From positions 7,440,001-7,504,000 of the forward strand of contig NC_134988.1 of assembly GCF_050947335.1 (NCBI RefSeq): 64,000 nt of DNA, in the 5' to 3' direction. Source of the DNA: Megachile rotundata. Lineage: Eukaryota; Arthropoda; Insecta; Hymenoptera; Megachilidae. A program made the position numbers and the translations under genes. The notes under the pieces were generated by a model. That model was not told the DNA's origin. It saw only the letters and a program-made list of their open reading frames with translations, and ran no database searches. This document shows, piece after piece, positions 54,977-64,000 of this stretch (the first letter of the stretch is position 1; each line of letters opens with the position of its first letter).

Positions 54977-56958
54977 CTATGAACCAAATTATTAAATGGA
55001 CTTAATATACGATAGAAGGAATATATCAAATTTAAAATTATTAATATTTATATACCATTAATATAGATAGCAGGTGCTTGAGGATTTGATGATTTCGTAA
55101 TTCCTAATACATGCCAAGGATCAACTGAACCATGTACAAATACCACGTTTGTAACTTTCAAATTCAATGCACCATAAAAAATATTTGTACGATTGACTGC
55201 TGATTTCAGCAACTGGATATTATATCTATTAAAATACAAAATTTAATCATATCATAAGAGTAATTAAGAGCTCAAGGACAATTGAACAATAGCACAATTA
55301 AGTTACCGTGGTCCGAAAATATCAAGACATTGTTGAACAAAGAAATCTACTGGAAAACTGTTACTGAATAAATTTGGCCGCGCAGTAGAAGTTTGGAAAA
55401 ATCCAAATTCTGTACATGTTTGATACATCCACTGACGTCCTACAAAAGAAAATTTAGTAAGTTAAAAATAAAACATCTTAATAATATTACTGCAATGTGT
55501 TACCTCCTTCTGCATCTTCACTAGCCCAAGATATATTTCGAAATTCATTAATCATTTTATTATACACATAGTCTAAACATTTCTTGTTTGTAGCATTCAA
55601 TATTTTATTACTTATGAGTGCAAGTCTATCAATAGCAAGACCTAATGATTCATTTGTTAAAATATCACATGCACTTTTGATGGTGAAGTTAGCCATGGCA
55701 GAATTATTACGGTTGTTTTTATTGTATTGTACAATACCAGCAAAGTCACTTGCTATAGTTTCATACAAATTTGCAATATCTTTGGTCTTAGTATAACCAG
55801 GATCAATGGGATTACATAAGCTGCAAGTAACAAAAACATTTTAAAATAATATTGTAAATGCACTTAGGAAATAAATGTTCAACTCACATAAATTTCTTAG
55901 CTAGTCCTTGCTGACCAATACGATGACGTAACATTATATGAAACTGTGTATTTGCTTCTACTATTGCATTTACACATGCCTCAGAATATTCTTTGAGGGC
56001 ATTTTCAACAACGACATAGTATTCTATAAAAAAGTTGTTAATATTAGTAACTTTTAAGTATAATAACATTTCTGTGCTTACCTTGAAAATCGATTTGTGC
56101 TAACAATGGCCCACTTGCAGATACAGCACCATGTACTAAATGGGGATATTTCTCCCGTAACCATGCAGCTAATGATCCAGCATATGACCCTCCAAATGCA
56201 ATCCATTTAGTATTATTTGGTAATTTATACATCGTGTTCACGGTTTGCACAAAGTAGGCTAAATCTGCAAGTGCTTGTTCCGAAGAAAGATACATCAAGT
56301 TCTTAACACTAAGATCTCTGTATAAATATTACAAACATAGTATCAGTAACAGATTTAAAATTGATGACAATGATTAATTTCAAGATTATTGCATACGAGG
56401 TAGGATGACTTTTTCCATAAAAGCGATGTTCTACTTGGAAACATAATGCTCCAAATTCTTTGGCATATTCGATCCATTGACCTTCCACCATCCATTTAGC
56501 ATTGGCAGCACCTTCACCGCCTATCATTAAAAACACTGGACCTCCTACTTTATAATAATCCCCATTTACAAAGTATCTCTGTAAAAAATTAATTAATAGT
56601 ATTGCTATTAATGGTAGAATCTCTCTGATTATAATATTATTACTATATAAAAATAGGTAGAGAAGGAATGTTGAAATAAAGAATATAGTAATAACTAGCA
56701 AAATGAACAGGCATCAGCATTGTGTTAGTTTTAATTTTAAATACATTTTTAAATTACCTGTTGCCAAACATGTGCATCAGTTGGATTAAAATGATCCAAA
56801 AATTGTGGAAACCATTGTTCTTTTGGAAGCTCATACTCTTTAGACAAAATAGGTTCACCTAAATTGCCATGCCTGCTTCGGCCTCTCATAAAATTTTGCC
56901 ATGATATACTAATATTTATTAAACTAATGAAAAGCAACAATAACATGAGCTTCTTCAT
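54867..56958 (-). CDS. S28-family serine peptidase (K12H4.7 / thymus-specific serine protease-like), whole gene, 8 exons
   Basis: Coding exons in transcript order: 56758-56958, 56397-56578, 56082-56317, 55888-56023, 55504-55820, 55307-55439, 55056-55225, 54867-54976. All introns are GT-AG, phases agree, and the total is 1485 nt or 494 residues, usual for the family. The signal peptide is MKKLMLLLLFISLINISIS. The S28 signature includes W-F-x-Q-x-L-D-H-F, GGPVFLMIGGEG, VEHRFYGKS and GGSYAGSLAAW. The triad is Ser172 (GGSYAG), Asp437 (GSVDPWH) and His462 (TAHCANM). Family members are secreted or lysosomal serine carboxy- or dipeptidases related to prolylcarboxypeptidase and PRSS16. The exact substrate is not predictable. 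Several N-x-S/T sequons support a secretory route. All key residues are intact. Confidence 0.95.
55056..55225 (-). CDS. S28 peptidase exon 7: catalytic aspartate
   Basis: Reads NRTNIFYGALNLKVTNVVFV and HGSVDPWHVLGITKSSNPQA. The G-S-x-D-P-W-H block carries the triad aspartate (residue 437). Ends at ATTAATG|gtatat in phase 1. Confidence 0.95.
55307..55439 (-). CDS. S28 peptidase exon 6
   Basis: Reads RQWMYQTCTEFGFFQTST and VDFFVQQCLDIFGP. R-Q-W-x-Y-Q-T-C-T-E-F-G-x-x-Q-T is one of the most conserved blocks of S28 peptidases and confirms the reading frame. Donor CCACG|gtaact in phase 2. Confidence 0.95.
55504..55820 (-). CDS. S28 peptidase exon 5: helical insertion
   Basis: Begins ILCNPIDPGYTKTKDIANLY and includes ETIASDFAGIVQYNKNN, SACDILTNE and KKCLDYVYNKMI, ending NISWASEDAEGG. 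The A-G-x-x-Q-Y-N and C-x-x-L-T spacing fits the family's variable helical domain. It holds several potential N-glycosylation sites (NNS, NFT, NES, NAT, NIS). Confidence 0.93.
55888..56023 (-). CDS. S28 peptidase exon 4
   Basis: Reads EYYVVVENALKEYSEACVNA and IVEANTQFHIMLRHRIGQQG, the start of the helical SKS-type insertion that shapes the active-site entrance in this family. The cysteine probably joins a disulphide. Donor TTTAT|gtgagt in phase 2. Confidence 0.92.
56082..56317 (-). CDS. S28 peptidase exon 3: nucleophile elbow
   Basis: Reads LMYLSSEQALADLAYFVQTV, then WIAFGGSYAGSLAAWLREKY and HLVHGAVSASGPLLAQIDFQ. The G-G-S-Y-A-G turn carries the catalytic serine (residue 172). S-S-E-Q-A-L-A-D is also strongly characteristic of the family. 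Confidence 0.95.
56397..56578 (-). CDS. S28 peptidase exon 2: first strands of the hydrolase core
   Basis: Reads RYFVNGDYYKVGGPVFLMIG, then GEGAANAKWMVEGQWIEYAK and VEHRFYGKSHPTS. G-G-P-x-F-x-x-I-G-G-E and E-H-R-x-Y-G-x-S are family hallmarks near the oxyanion region. Donor CTACCTC|gtatgc in phase 2. Confidence 0.94.
56758..56958 (-). CDS. S28 peptidase exon 1: signal peptide and propeptide-like start
   Basis: 67 codons ending in phase 0 at CAACAG|gtaatt. The ATG gives a hydrophobic leader of about 19 residues, then LPKEQWFPQFLDHFNPTD, the conserved N-terminal block of S28 peptidases. An in-frame upstream start was not seen; a possible 5' UTR acceptor lies about 25 bp upstream. Confidence 0.94.
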
Positions 56959-57500
56959 ATTGCAATATGTTTAACTTACTAAAGAATATATTCTGAAAAA
57001 GAAATAAAAGTAATCTTTATACACACATATAAAGTTATTATTAAAATTATTAATAATATCTTTACTGTTTTCTGATCTTAAAAATACGTAAATAAAAAAA
57101 TTTTATGAATTTATCAATTACTTGTATTGATAAAAGTATTTGTAACGTAGTTTTCCAGAAACAAAATTATCTTTTAGAAACGATAAGATTATAAACGGCT
57201 GTAATAGTAATACATAATTAAAAACAATACGTTGTTCAATACGTTATAACTTTTATGTTAACTTGCAAAAAATCATGAATACATTGTAACAAAAAAATTA
57301 TTTATACGTTACAAATACGTTGTAATTTATATTTTAACAGTATATTTACTGATGCACACTTATATGTATTAATTAAAAATTAAATAAAATATCCATTTAC
57401 ATTATGATATAGTATCAATAACAGTGGATATCTGGAAGCATGGTACAAAATGAAAACAAGATGTTTTACCGTTGTTATATTTATAAATACGTATTACAAA
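56959..57500 (-). promoter_or_regulatory. Upstream region of the S28 peptidase gene
   Basis: AT-rich non-coding DNA before the first coding exon. An acceptor-like ttctttag about 25 bp upstream of the ATG suggests that a 5' UTR intron is possible. No clear core promoter element can be picked out. Confidence 0.3.
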
Positions 57501-58349
57501 TGCAAATCTCGCTTCCTTAGGGAAAATGGCAGTCAAGAGTAACAGGTCTCTAGGACCGCAAAAACATCTGTGCATTGGCACACATTATACCTAATTTATA
57601 TATAGTATGTGCATACACATTCGCATCATTTATTATACGCGAAATCATTTTCACTACATCGTCAATAACATAGGGAATGATATGAAAATCGTAAACAATT
57701 CTTTCCGATTCGCCAAAAATTGGTCCCACAGATGTTTCCTTTATTAAAAAGGAGCTTAACTACAAAATTTAACGTGATTTAGACCATGACGGTTTTGTGA
57801 AGAAAAGTCAAATTGAGATTGGTTTGGTAAAGTCAAAACATTCCGAAATAATTGATCTTGCAGTTCGATATAATTTGGTGAATATTATAGTAAATTAAAG
57901 CAATAAAATCAATAATAATTAAATTTTTAAAGAAAAGGAACAAGTGGAGTCATCTCCCCGGCGAACAGGGTGAACTACGGGTTTTTGAAACTGCAGTTCC
58001 ATTAGTTTTCCACATCCACAGCTAGATGGTGACACGTCAGACTGAAAAGTGGTGTAAATCAATGTTATCGATCAAGAAGAGTTTTGTTATCGAAGCCGTC
58101 GATCATGAAGAAATCTATTTTTACTTCTTAACAAATGATTGTTACTGCATGCAAATGAAATAAATGCACTGTATGAAAAGTAATGAAAATAAAGAAAAAT
58201 TTATCAACAATCATTGTGTATTTATTGTTACCTAACAAACCAAACAAAATAAAAATTTACAAATTCGAAAGAGAGAATTTGTATCAAGAGAACAAGAGAA
58301 TTCCAGGAATTTGACGCTACCAAAATTCCGCCACGAAGCATTATACATA

Positions 58350-59340
58350 CCTCTTCATAACTCATTCCGCCGGTGGAATTTCAAAAATCGTGCCTCGCGT
58401 ATTCTTGGAATCATGAAAATTCCAAATCATGAAAATTCCAAGAAGTGGCACGAAAGATACCTCCTCCTAACTTATGTTCTCCTGATACAAATTCTCAAAA
58501 TTGGTCGGTGGAATTTCAAAAATCCCGCCCGGGAATTCTTGGAATTTGACGTCACCAAAATTCCAGGAAGTGGCACGAAAGATACCTCCTCCTAACTTAT
58601 GTTCTCCTGATACAAATTCTCAAAATTGGTCGGTGGAATTTAAAAAATACCGCCCGGGAATTCTTGGAATTTGACGTCACCAAAATTCCAGGAAGTGGCA
58701 CGAGGGATTCCTCCTCGCAACTTATGTTCTCCTGATACAAATTCTCAACATTGGTCGGTGGAATTTCAAAAAACCCGCCCGGGAATTCTTGGAATTTGAC
58801 GTCATGAAAATTCCAGGAAGTGGCACGAGGGATTCCTCCTCGCAACTTATGTTCTCCTGATACAAATTCTCAAAATTGGTCGGTGGAATTTCAAAAATCC
58901 CGCCCGGGAATTCTTGGAATTTGACGTCACCAAAATTCCAGGAAGTGGCACGAGGGATACCTCCTCGCAACTTATGTTCTCCTGATACAAATTCTCAAAA
59001 TTGGTCGGTGGAATTTCAAAAATCCCGCCCGGGAATTCTTGGAATTTGACGTCACCAAAATTCCAGGAAGTGGCACGAAAGATACCTCCTCCTAACTTAT
59101 GTTCTCCTGATACAAATTCTCAACATTGGTCGGTGGAATTTCAAAAATCCCGGCCGGGTATTCTTGGAATTTGACGTCATCAAAATTCCAGGAAGTGGCA
59201 CGAGGGATACCTCCTCGCAACTTATGTTCTCCTGATACAAATTCTCAAAATTGGACTGTGGAATTTCAAAAATCCCGGCCGGGAATTCTTGGAAATGACG
59301 TTATGAAAATTCCATGAAGCAGAAAGAGTACCTCCTCATA
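58350..59340 (+). repeat. 125-bp tandem repeat
   Basis: The word CCTGATACAAATTCTCAA begins at 58481, 58606, 58731, 58856, 58981, 59106 and 59231, exactly 125 bp apart, with diverged partial copies at both edges. Each unit includes CCCGGGAATTCTTGGAATTT and GACGTCA followed by AAATTCCAGGAAGTGGCACG. Frames in it are repeat artefacts. Confidence 0.92.
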
Positions 59341-59752
59341 ATGCATGTTCTCTTGGTACAAATGCTCAATACTTTGTTTTTTATTTTTTATTTTTTATTT
59401 TTTATAATATGGGGTCATTTCTGGGAATCGGAATGACGGGATTTATGTGTAAGTAAATATGCAAATACATGTTTTTATTCATATTTATTTTCAAACAATT
59501 GTGTACATCAAATGACTTAATACATTTTATTAATAGATAGATACGTTATTAACACATAATTCTAGGACGGAATTATTATAATAATATGTACATATTAGTG
59601 TCCGATGTAGTACAGGATTTTGTAGAAAGCTAATAAAAATCTGTTGAGAGAATAAAGATGTAGCAATCAATTTGCTTCTAAAAAGTTGTAGAGAACTGTA
59701 AGTTATTGAACGTGCGAGCCGTTGGCGAGCGACAAGGAGAGTAAAAAAATGA

Positions 59753-61079
59753 ATATTTCGGCACTTTGGCTACGTAGTATGGTTCTTGAGGCATTTAGAA
59801 ACAAATTTCTATTAGGGTTTGATGCGTTTTGATGCCTAATAAAGCCAGAAAATCAATTTTTGTAGAATTCGGTCCAAAACGGTACAGGTGGCGCCATCTA
59901 GCGGCGAGCGGCGGAACTACGAAAAACTAAAATTTCGATTTTCTCCGGAATTAGGCAATTTTACGTATTTCTGAGGGTCAGAAATTGCTCTGTGACCTCT
60001 CTAGAACTTACATATTGCCACAGGAACCTCCTCAGAGCGCTAGAAAAGAAAATAAAAAAAAAGGTCAAAACATGGACTTAAAAATTGGCGTCCATCTAGC
60101 GGTGAAAGTTGGAACTACAAAAACATAAAAATGCAATTTTCTCGAAAATTAGCGAACTTAGAGTACTTCTGAGGCTCAGAAAGTGTTATGTGATCGCATT
60201 AGAAGCAAAGTAAAGCAATAAAAGTTTCCTGAAAGCGTTAATAAAGAAAATAAAAAAAATGTCATTTTATGGAGAAAATTTGTGGCGCCATCTAGCGGCG
60301 AGACTGCGAACTAAACTGAGAAACCGTATGTCCGAACACGCAGTAAAGGGATCAAATAAAAATTGATTTTCTGGGCTTAATAGGCAGAAAAATGAATAAC
60401 TTATTAAACAAAAATTGCTTTGAAATGTCTATGGAAGCTTACTAAGTCGTCAAAGTTGCGAAATATTACTTCTTATATTTTTCTTTAACGCGTGTACGGG
60501 CATACGTTTTTCGGTTTAGTTCGCAGTTTGGCCGCTAGATGGCGCCACAAATTTTTTCCATAAAATGACATTTTTTATATTTTCTTTATTAATGCTTTCA
60601 GGAAACTTTTATTGCTTTACTTTGCTTCTAATGCGATCACATAACACTTTCTGAGCCTCGGAAGTACTCTAAGTTCGCTAATATTCGAGAAAATCGCATT
60701 TTTATGTTTTTGTAGTTCCAACTCTCACCGCTAGATGGACGCCAAATTTTTAGTCCATGTTTTGGCCTATTTTTTTATTTTCTTTTCTAGCGCTCTAAGG
60801 AGGTTCCTGTGGCAATATATAAGTTCTAGAGAGGTCACAGAGCAATTTCTGACCCTCAGAAATACGTAAAATTGCCTAATTTCGAAGAAAATCGAAATTT
60901 TAGTTTTTCGTAGTTCCGCCGCTCGCCGCTAGATGGCGCCACCTGTACCGTTTTGGACCGAATTCTACAAAAGTTGATTTTCTGGCTTTATTAGGCATCA
61001 AAACGCATCAAACCCTAATAGAAATTTGTTTCTAAATGCCTCAAGAACCATACTACGTAGCCAAAGTGCCGAAATATTG
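59753..61079. repeat. 1.3-kb palindrome built of about 197-bp units
   Basis: The left end AATATTTCGGCACTTTGGCT matches the reverse complement of the right end. Each arm contains three units of about 197 bp starting at CCATCTAGCGG (59893, 60091, 60288 on the left; mirrored at 60532, 60728, 60926 on the right). The central part (60360-60470) is a diverged copy of the outer end, so two elements may be fused head to head. Confidence 0.85.
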
Positions 61080-61149
61080 CACTTTGCATGCACAGTAGAA
61101 TTAACATAGGCGGCTCATGTACGTATCGCAATGCTGACACAAAATAATT

Positions 61150-61272
61150 AATTACTCATTACCCGAACATTATTTGTGAACTTTTATGATCGAACCATGT
61201 AAATAATCCATGGGTGACCATTCTTTAATCATAAAAGTTCATAGACTGTGCTCAGAAAGTGAGTAATTAACG
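61150..61272. repeat. Short inverted repeat with about 42-bp arms
   Basis: AATTACTCATTACCCGAACA through GAACTTTTATGAT pairs imperfectly with ATCATAAAAGTTCATAGAC through GTGAGTAATT, around a loop of about 35 bp. Confidence 0.6.
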
Positions 61273-61740
61273 ATTTTGCATACTCATTATCGTGTATATT
61301 CTTCGATACTTTACAGGTGTTCATCGTAGTTCAGCAGTTTGATGTTAGATAGCGCTGTTAGCATCATTTGTGGCGGTTTTTTTAAAGATCGTTTCCTTTT
61401 TTCTTGATGTATTTATATGCGTATCATTTTCAATAATTCCTATACTGTATGGTGATCATCAGAGTCATCGATCAAGATGAGTTCTGTTATCAAAGTCGTC
61501 GATCAAGAAGTATTCTTTTTGTACTTGTGAACAAATGATTAATGTTTAAGGCTATCGTCGTTTGATCACATTCAATTTTATTTTAAAAATAAAATCGTTC
61601 ATACTTATGAAAATTTTATTATTTACAGATTTCGAAAATACTTGTATAAATTAGGTATAGTGTGTGCCAATGCACAGATGTTATCGAGGATCCTAGGGAC
61701 CTGTTATTTCTGGCTGTCATTTTCCCTAAAGAAGCCAGTT

Positions 61741-62819
61741 GTATTTATGTATTTTATTTTTCTCATAAGAGAGGGCGCTTGAGAGGGACTCCTCTCATTT
61801 TGCCCAAACTTGGGAAGCCAGATTTACACCTGAATATACATACTCTTCTATTATATTATTACATTTGTTTGCTATTTATAAATTCTTGTTCATCATATGT
61901 GCAATTAATTAATTATGTATGAATCTAACGTATAAATCTGGTTTTATTACTAAAAATAGGAATATACAGGAAATAGATCTTATCCTATCTTATTTTTGAC
62001 AGATGAATTTTCAAATTTAAAACCACTTAAATGTTTTAATTCAGAAATTTATAAAAAAAAAAACATTTAAAAAATTAGAAATTTGAAGATTCAGATTGAT
62101 TGAAAATTAGAAAATTTGGAGACTTGTAGTTTGAAAATTTGAAAAATTCGATAATTTGAGAATATGAAAATTTAGAAATTATGTAATATGAGATTTGAAG
62201 AATTTCAAAAATATTCTGAACTGAATTCGAAAATATGAGAACTAGAAAGTTTAGAAATGTGGAAATTTGAAAATGTTTTGTACCATATATCTCATACCAT
62301 TTGAAGATAAAATTGTTTATACTATTATTTAACATTTAATAGTTTATATGTATGCTTTCAAATAAATATAATAGTATAGCAAACGAGTGAACACTGGTTA
62401 TTTCAAGAAAAAGCCTACAATAGTGTAAAATAAAAATGACATCACACTAAGTTATATTTTAATATCTAATTCTTTTAAACAATATTTCAAACAGTTATTG
62501 AAAATAACTACGTATAAGCGAAAGTACAATTTTTACTAGTTAATAATAAAATAAAATCTTTATATAATGAAAAATAATAAATAATAATTATTTAATAATC
62601 CATGAATCCTTATAAGTTGAAATATGAAGTGGTGATAGTTTTAAAACTATTGTAGAATTGACAAGATCGTATATCGTGTATGCACAAGTGTTTTATCTAA
62701 CTCAAACAGATCCTCAAACGATTTAATCGTGTGCATTCTTCGGTTTAATAAGAGGCACGAGATATCTATCTCTAAAGACCCCGATTAACGAATAGAAAAA
62801 ACTATTGTTAGTTATATTT
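61741..62819. other. AT-rich intergenic DNA upstream of XPR1
   Basis: Includes a degenerate AATTTG patch (62.06-62.28 kb). No gene was recognised. Confidence 0.5.
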
Positions 62820-63057
62820 ATTCAGTATTAGTGTTTGTACTGTGTACGTGAGAGAAGACGATGCTAAAATCGACGTAAAATCTGATAATGAAAGACATAT
62901 CGAAAATGGAAAAAAAGGACGTCATATTTAAAAGTATATTGCATGTTTATCGTGATGTAAACGAATTGTGAAAATATTGAATTAGTATTGCCGACAAAGG
63001 TTCTGAAAGCGTTATATGTGTCGCGTTTAACCTGTATTCTGGTTTGAATTGATAAAG
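62820..63057 (+). promoter_or_regulatory. XPR1: Probable XPR1 promoter and 5' untranslated exon
   Basis: A donor TAAAG|gtaagc ends at 63057, 189 bp before the acceptor of the first coding exon, so an untranslated exon is likely. A TTCAGTATT word near 62821 resembles an arthropod initiator. The start site is not fixed by the sequence alone. Confidence 0.4.
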
Positions 63058-63269
63058 GTAAGCGAGATAACTAAATATTTATTGGATATACATTGTTTTT
63101 GTATTATAATTTATTTTTCATTTTTATTGTGTTTATTGCTTTCTTACGTTTTTGACGTATACTGTTTGAAATCACAACTTAATATCAAAAGAATGTTAAT
63201 TTCAAAAATTTTTATAGAATTAAAGAGAATTTAATGTTTATTGCAGGTTGTTGTATTAAGTGAAAGAAA

Positions 63270-63338
63270 ATGAAGTTTGCTGAGCATTTGTCTGCCCACA
63301 TTACGCCTGAATGGCGTAAACAATACATTAGCTATGAG
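63270..63338 (+). CDS. XPR1: XPR1 coding exon 1
   Basis: 23 codons from ATG to GAG|gtaaag in phase 0. The exon itself begins at 63247 after ttattgcag, leaving a 23-nt 5' UTR part before the ATG. Confidence 0.94.
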
Positions 63339-63920
63339 GTAAAGTAATATTGTATTATAAATAGTCTGTCGATGTTTGTGTCAACGTAGCAGTAACTCAC
63401 GTTAACATTTGAATACTCACGTGCAAAATATTGTTGCATATATTTATTTATGACAATGTTTACGAGTTGGTTCAATTCAATTTTATCCAAAACTGGTAAT
63501 GAAATTCTGTGAAAAAACTGGAGACCTCATACATTCAAATATCTTATATGTTAAAGTGTTCAAATGTCAAAGCAAGTTAATGTATGTTCACAAAATAAAA
63601 ACATGAAAAGATTTATGTATATTACAATAGTATGTTATAATTTAAATTATAATTATAATGATTGAATAAATAAGGACTTCATGATTATGGAATATTTTTA
63701 GCATATTTATATATTTTACATATATTTTGCATTTGTAGTTATATCTTTATTCTTTGCGATTAACAGGAAATGAAGGCAATGTTGTATACTGCTGTAGAAG
63801 AAGCACCTTCAGTCGAAAGTGTTGAACCAGAAGTGATATCTCGTCACTTTGCTTCATTCGATGAAGTGTTTTTTACATTTTGTGATCGTGAATTGAAAAA
63901 GATTAACACTTTCTATTCTG
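63270..63920 (+). CDS. XPR1: XPR1 phosphate exporter, N-terminal part (coding exons 1-2; continues past the window)
   Basis: Exon 63270-63338 encodes MKFAEHLSAHITPEWRKQYI and SYE; exon 63767-63920 continues EMKAMLYTAVEEAPSVESVE, then FASFDEVFFTFCDRELKKIN and TFYS. This is the opening of the SPX domain, which senses inositol pyrophosphates and controls phosphate efflux by the multi-span EXS-domain protein XPR1. The family was named for its use as a virus receptor in vertebrates; its own function is phosphate export. Phases are 0 and 1. About 74 of the family's several hundred residues are seen; the rest lies to the right. The K-x-x-x-x-L SPX start and K-K-I-N-T-F-Y-S are strongly diagnostic. 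Confidence 0.95.
63767..63920 (+). CDS. XPR1: XPR1 coding exon 2
   Basis: Acceptor gattaacag|GAA, donor TCTG|gtaaga in phase 1. It continues the SPX domain, and the next exon is outside the window. Confidence 0.94.
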
Positions 63921-64000
63921 GTAAGAAAGCATTGTCAAACTTATGTATATAAATTATTTGGCTCCCTATCAGCAAACTGTAGCAATCACAGTAAATATGA

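Larger units (their letters stand above)
57505..61740. mobile_element. Composite repeat block with inverted ends between the peptidase and XPR1 genes
   Basis: The segment 57513-57598 (TAGGGAAAATGGCAG, AACATCTGTGCATTGGCACA) recurs in reverse complement at about 61650-61735. Inside, a segment at 58066-58145 (CGATCAAGAAGAGTTTTGTT) recurs directly at 61463-61540. Nested between are the 125-bp tandem array and the 1.3-kb palindrome. No transposase is present. It could be one large foldback element or several nested insertions. Confidence 0.5.

Noticed and set aside
58311..59317. Open frames on both strands with repeating residues
   Set aside because: They follow the 125-bp tandem repeat and are non-coding.
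57505..61740. CRISPR-like array suggested by regular repeats
   Set aside because: The repeats are contiguous 125-bp units without unique spacers, in a eukaryotic genome.

Overview
The window is AT-rich animal DNA that looks like an insect, most likely a bee or other hymenopteran. The basis is a very AT-rich background, long introns and minisatellites, many short DNA-transposon relatives with TA or TTAA target sites, GGTTAGG-type words, and three recognisable insect genes. Nothing prokaryotic is present. The species cannot be named from sequence alone.

Layout. 1-15 kb holds no gene I can support: AT-rich DNA with a pogo/Tigger-like miniature element (1498-1978), a 255-bp higher-order satellite (about 4.22-5.11 kb), a low-complexity TAAATAA tract, a mosaic of hexamer repeats (10.9-11.5 kb) and a decayed piggyBac-type element (12095-12885). 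From 15448 to 53191 on the plus strand runs one gene of 11 coding exons, rebuilt by hand with every splice phase consistent. It encodes an 886-residue type I membrane protein: signal peptide, one CCP/sushi domain, a fucolectin-like FTP domain, a C-type lectin domain, three more CCP domains, a Ser/Thr/Pro-rich stalk, one membrane helix and a 132-residue tail. This is the selectin-like family of Drosophila furrowed and its relative CG9095. Its 17.4-kb first intron carries most of the odd repeats.

A second gene lies convergently on the minus strand (54867-56958, eight coding exons, 494 residues): a secreted or lysosomal S28-family serine peptidase with a visible Ser-Asp-His triad. At the right edge the first two coding exons of the phosphate exporter XPR1 (SPX domain) begin on the plus strand and run out of the window. 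Between these two genes (57.5-61.7 kb) is a composite repeat block: inverted ends, a 125-bp tandem repeat, and a 1.3-kb palindrome carrying four matches to the CTCF consensus.

The three genes have unrelated jobs (cell-surface recognition, peptide hydrolysis, phosphate export) and do not form a pathway. The least explained structures are two separated arrays of about 140-bp units built on paired CATATCA boxes 22 bp apart, the CTCF-like palindrome, the piggyBac relic with three 20-bp palindromes, and a foldback transposon family whose loop is flipped between copies.
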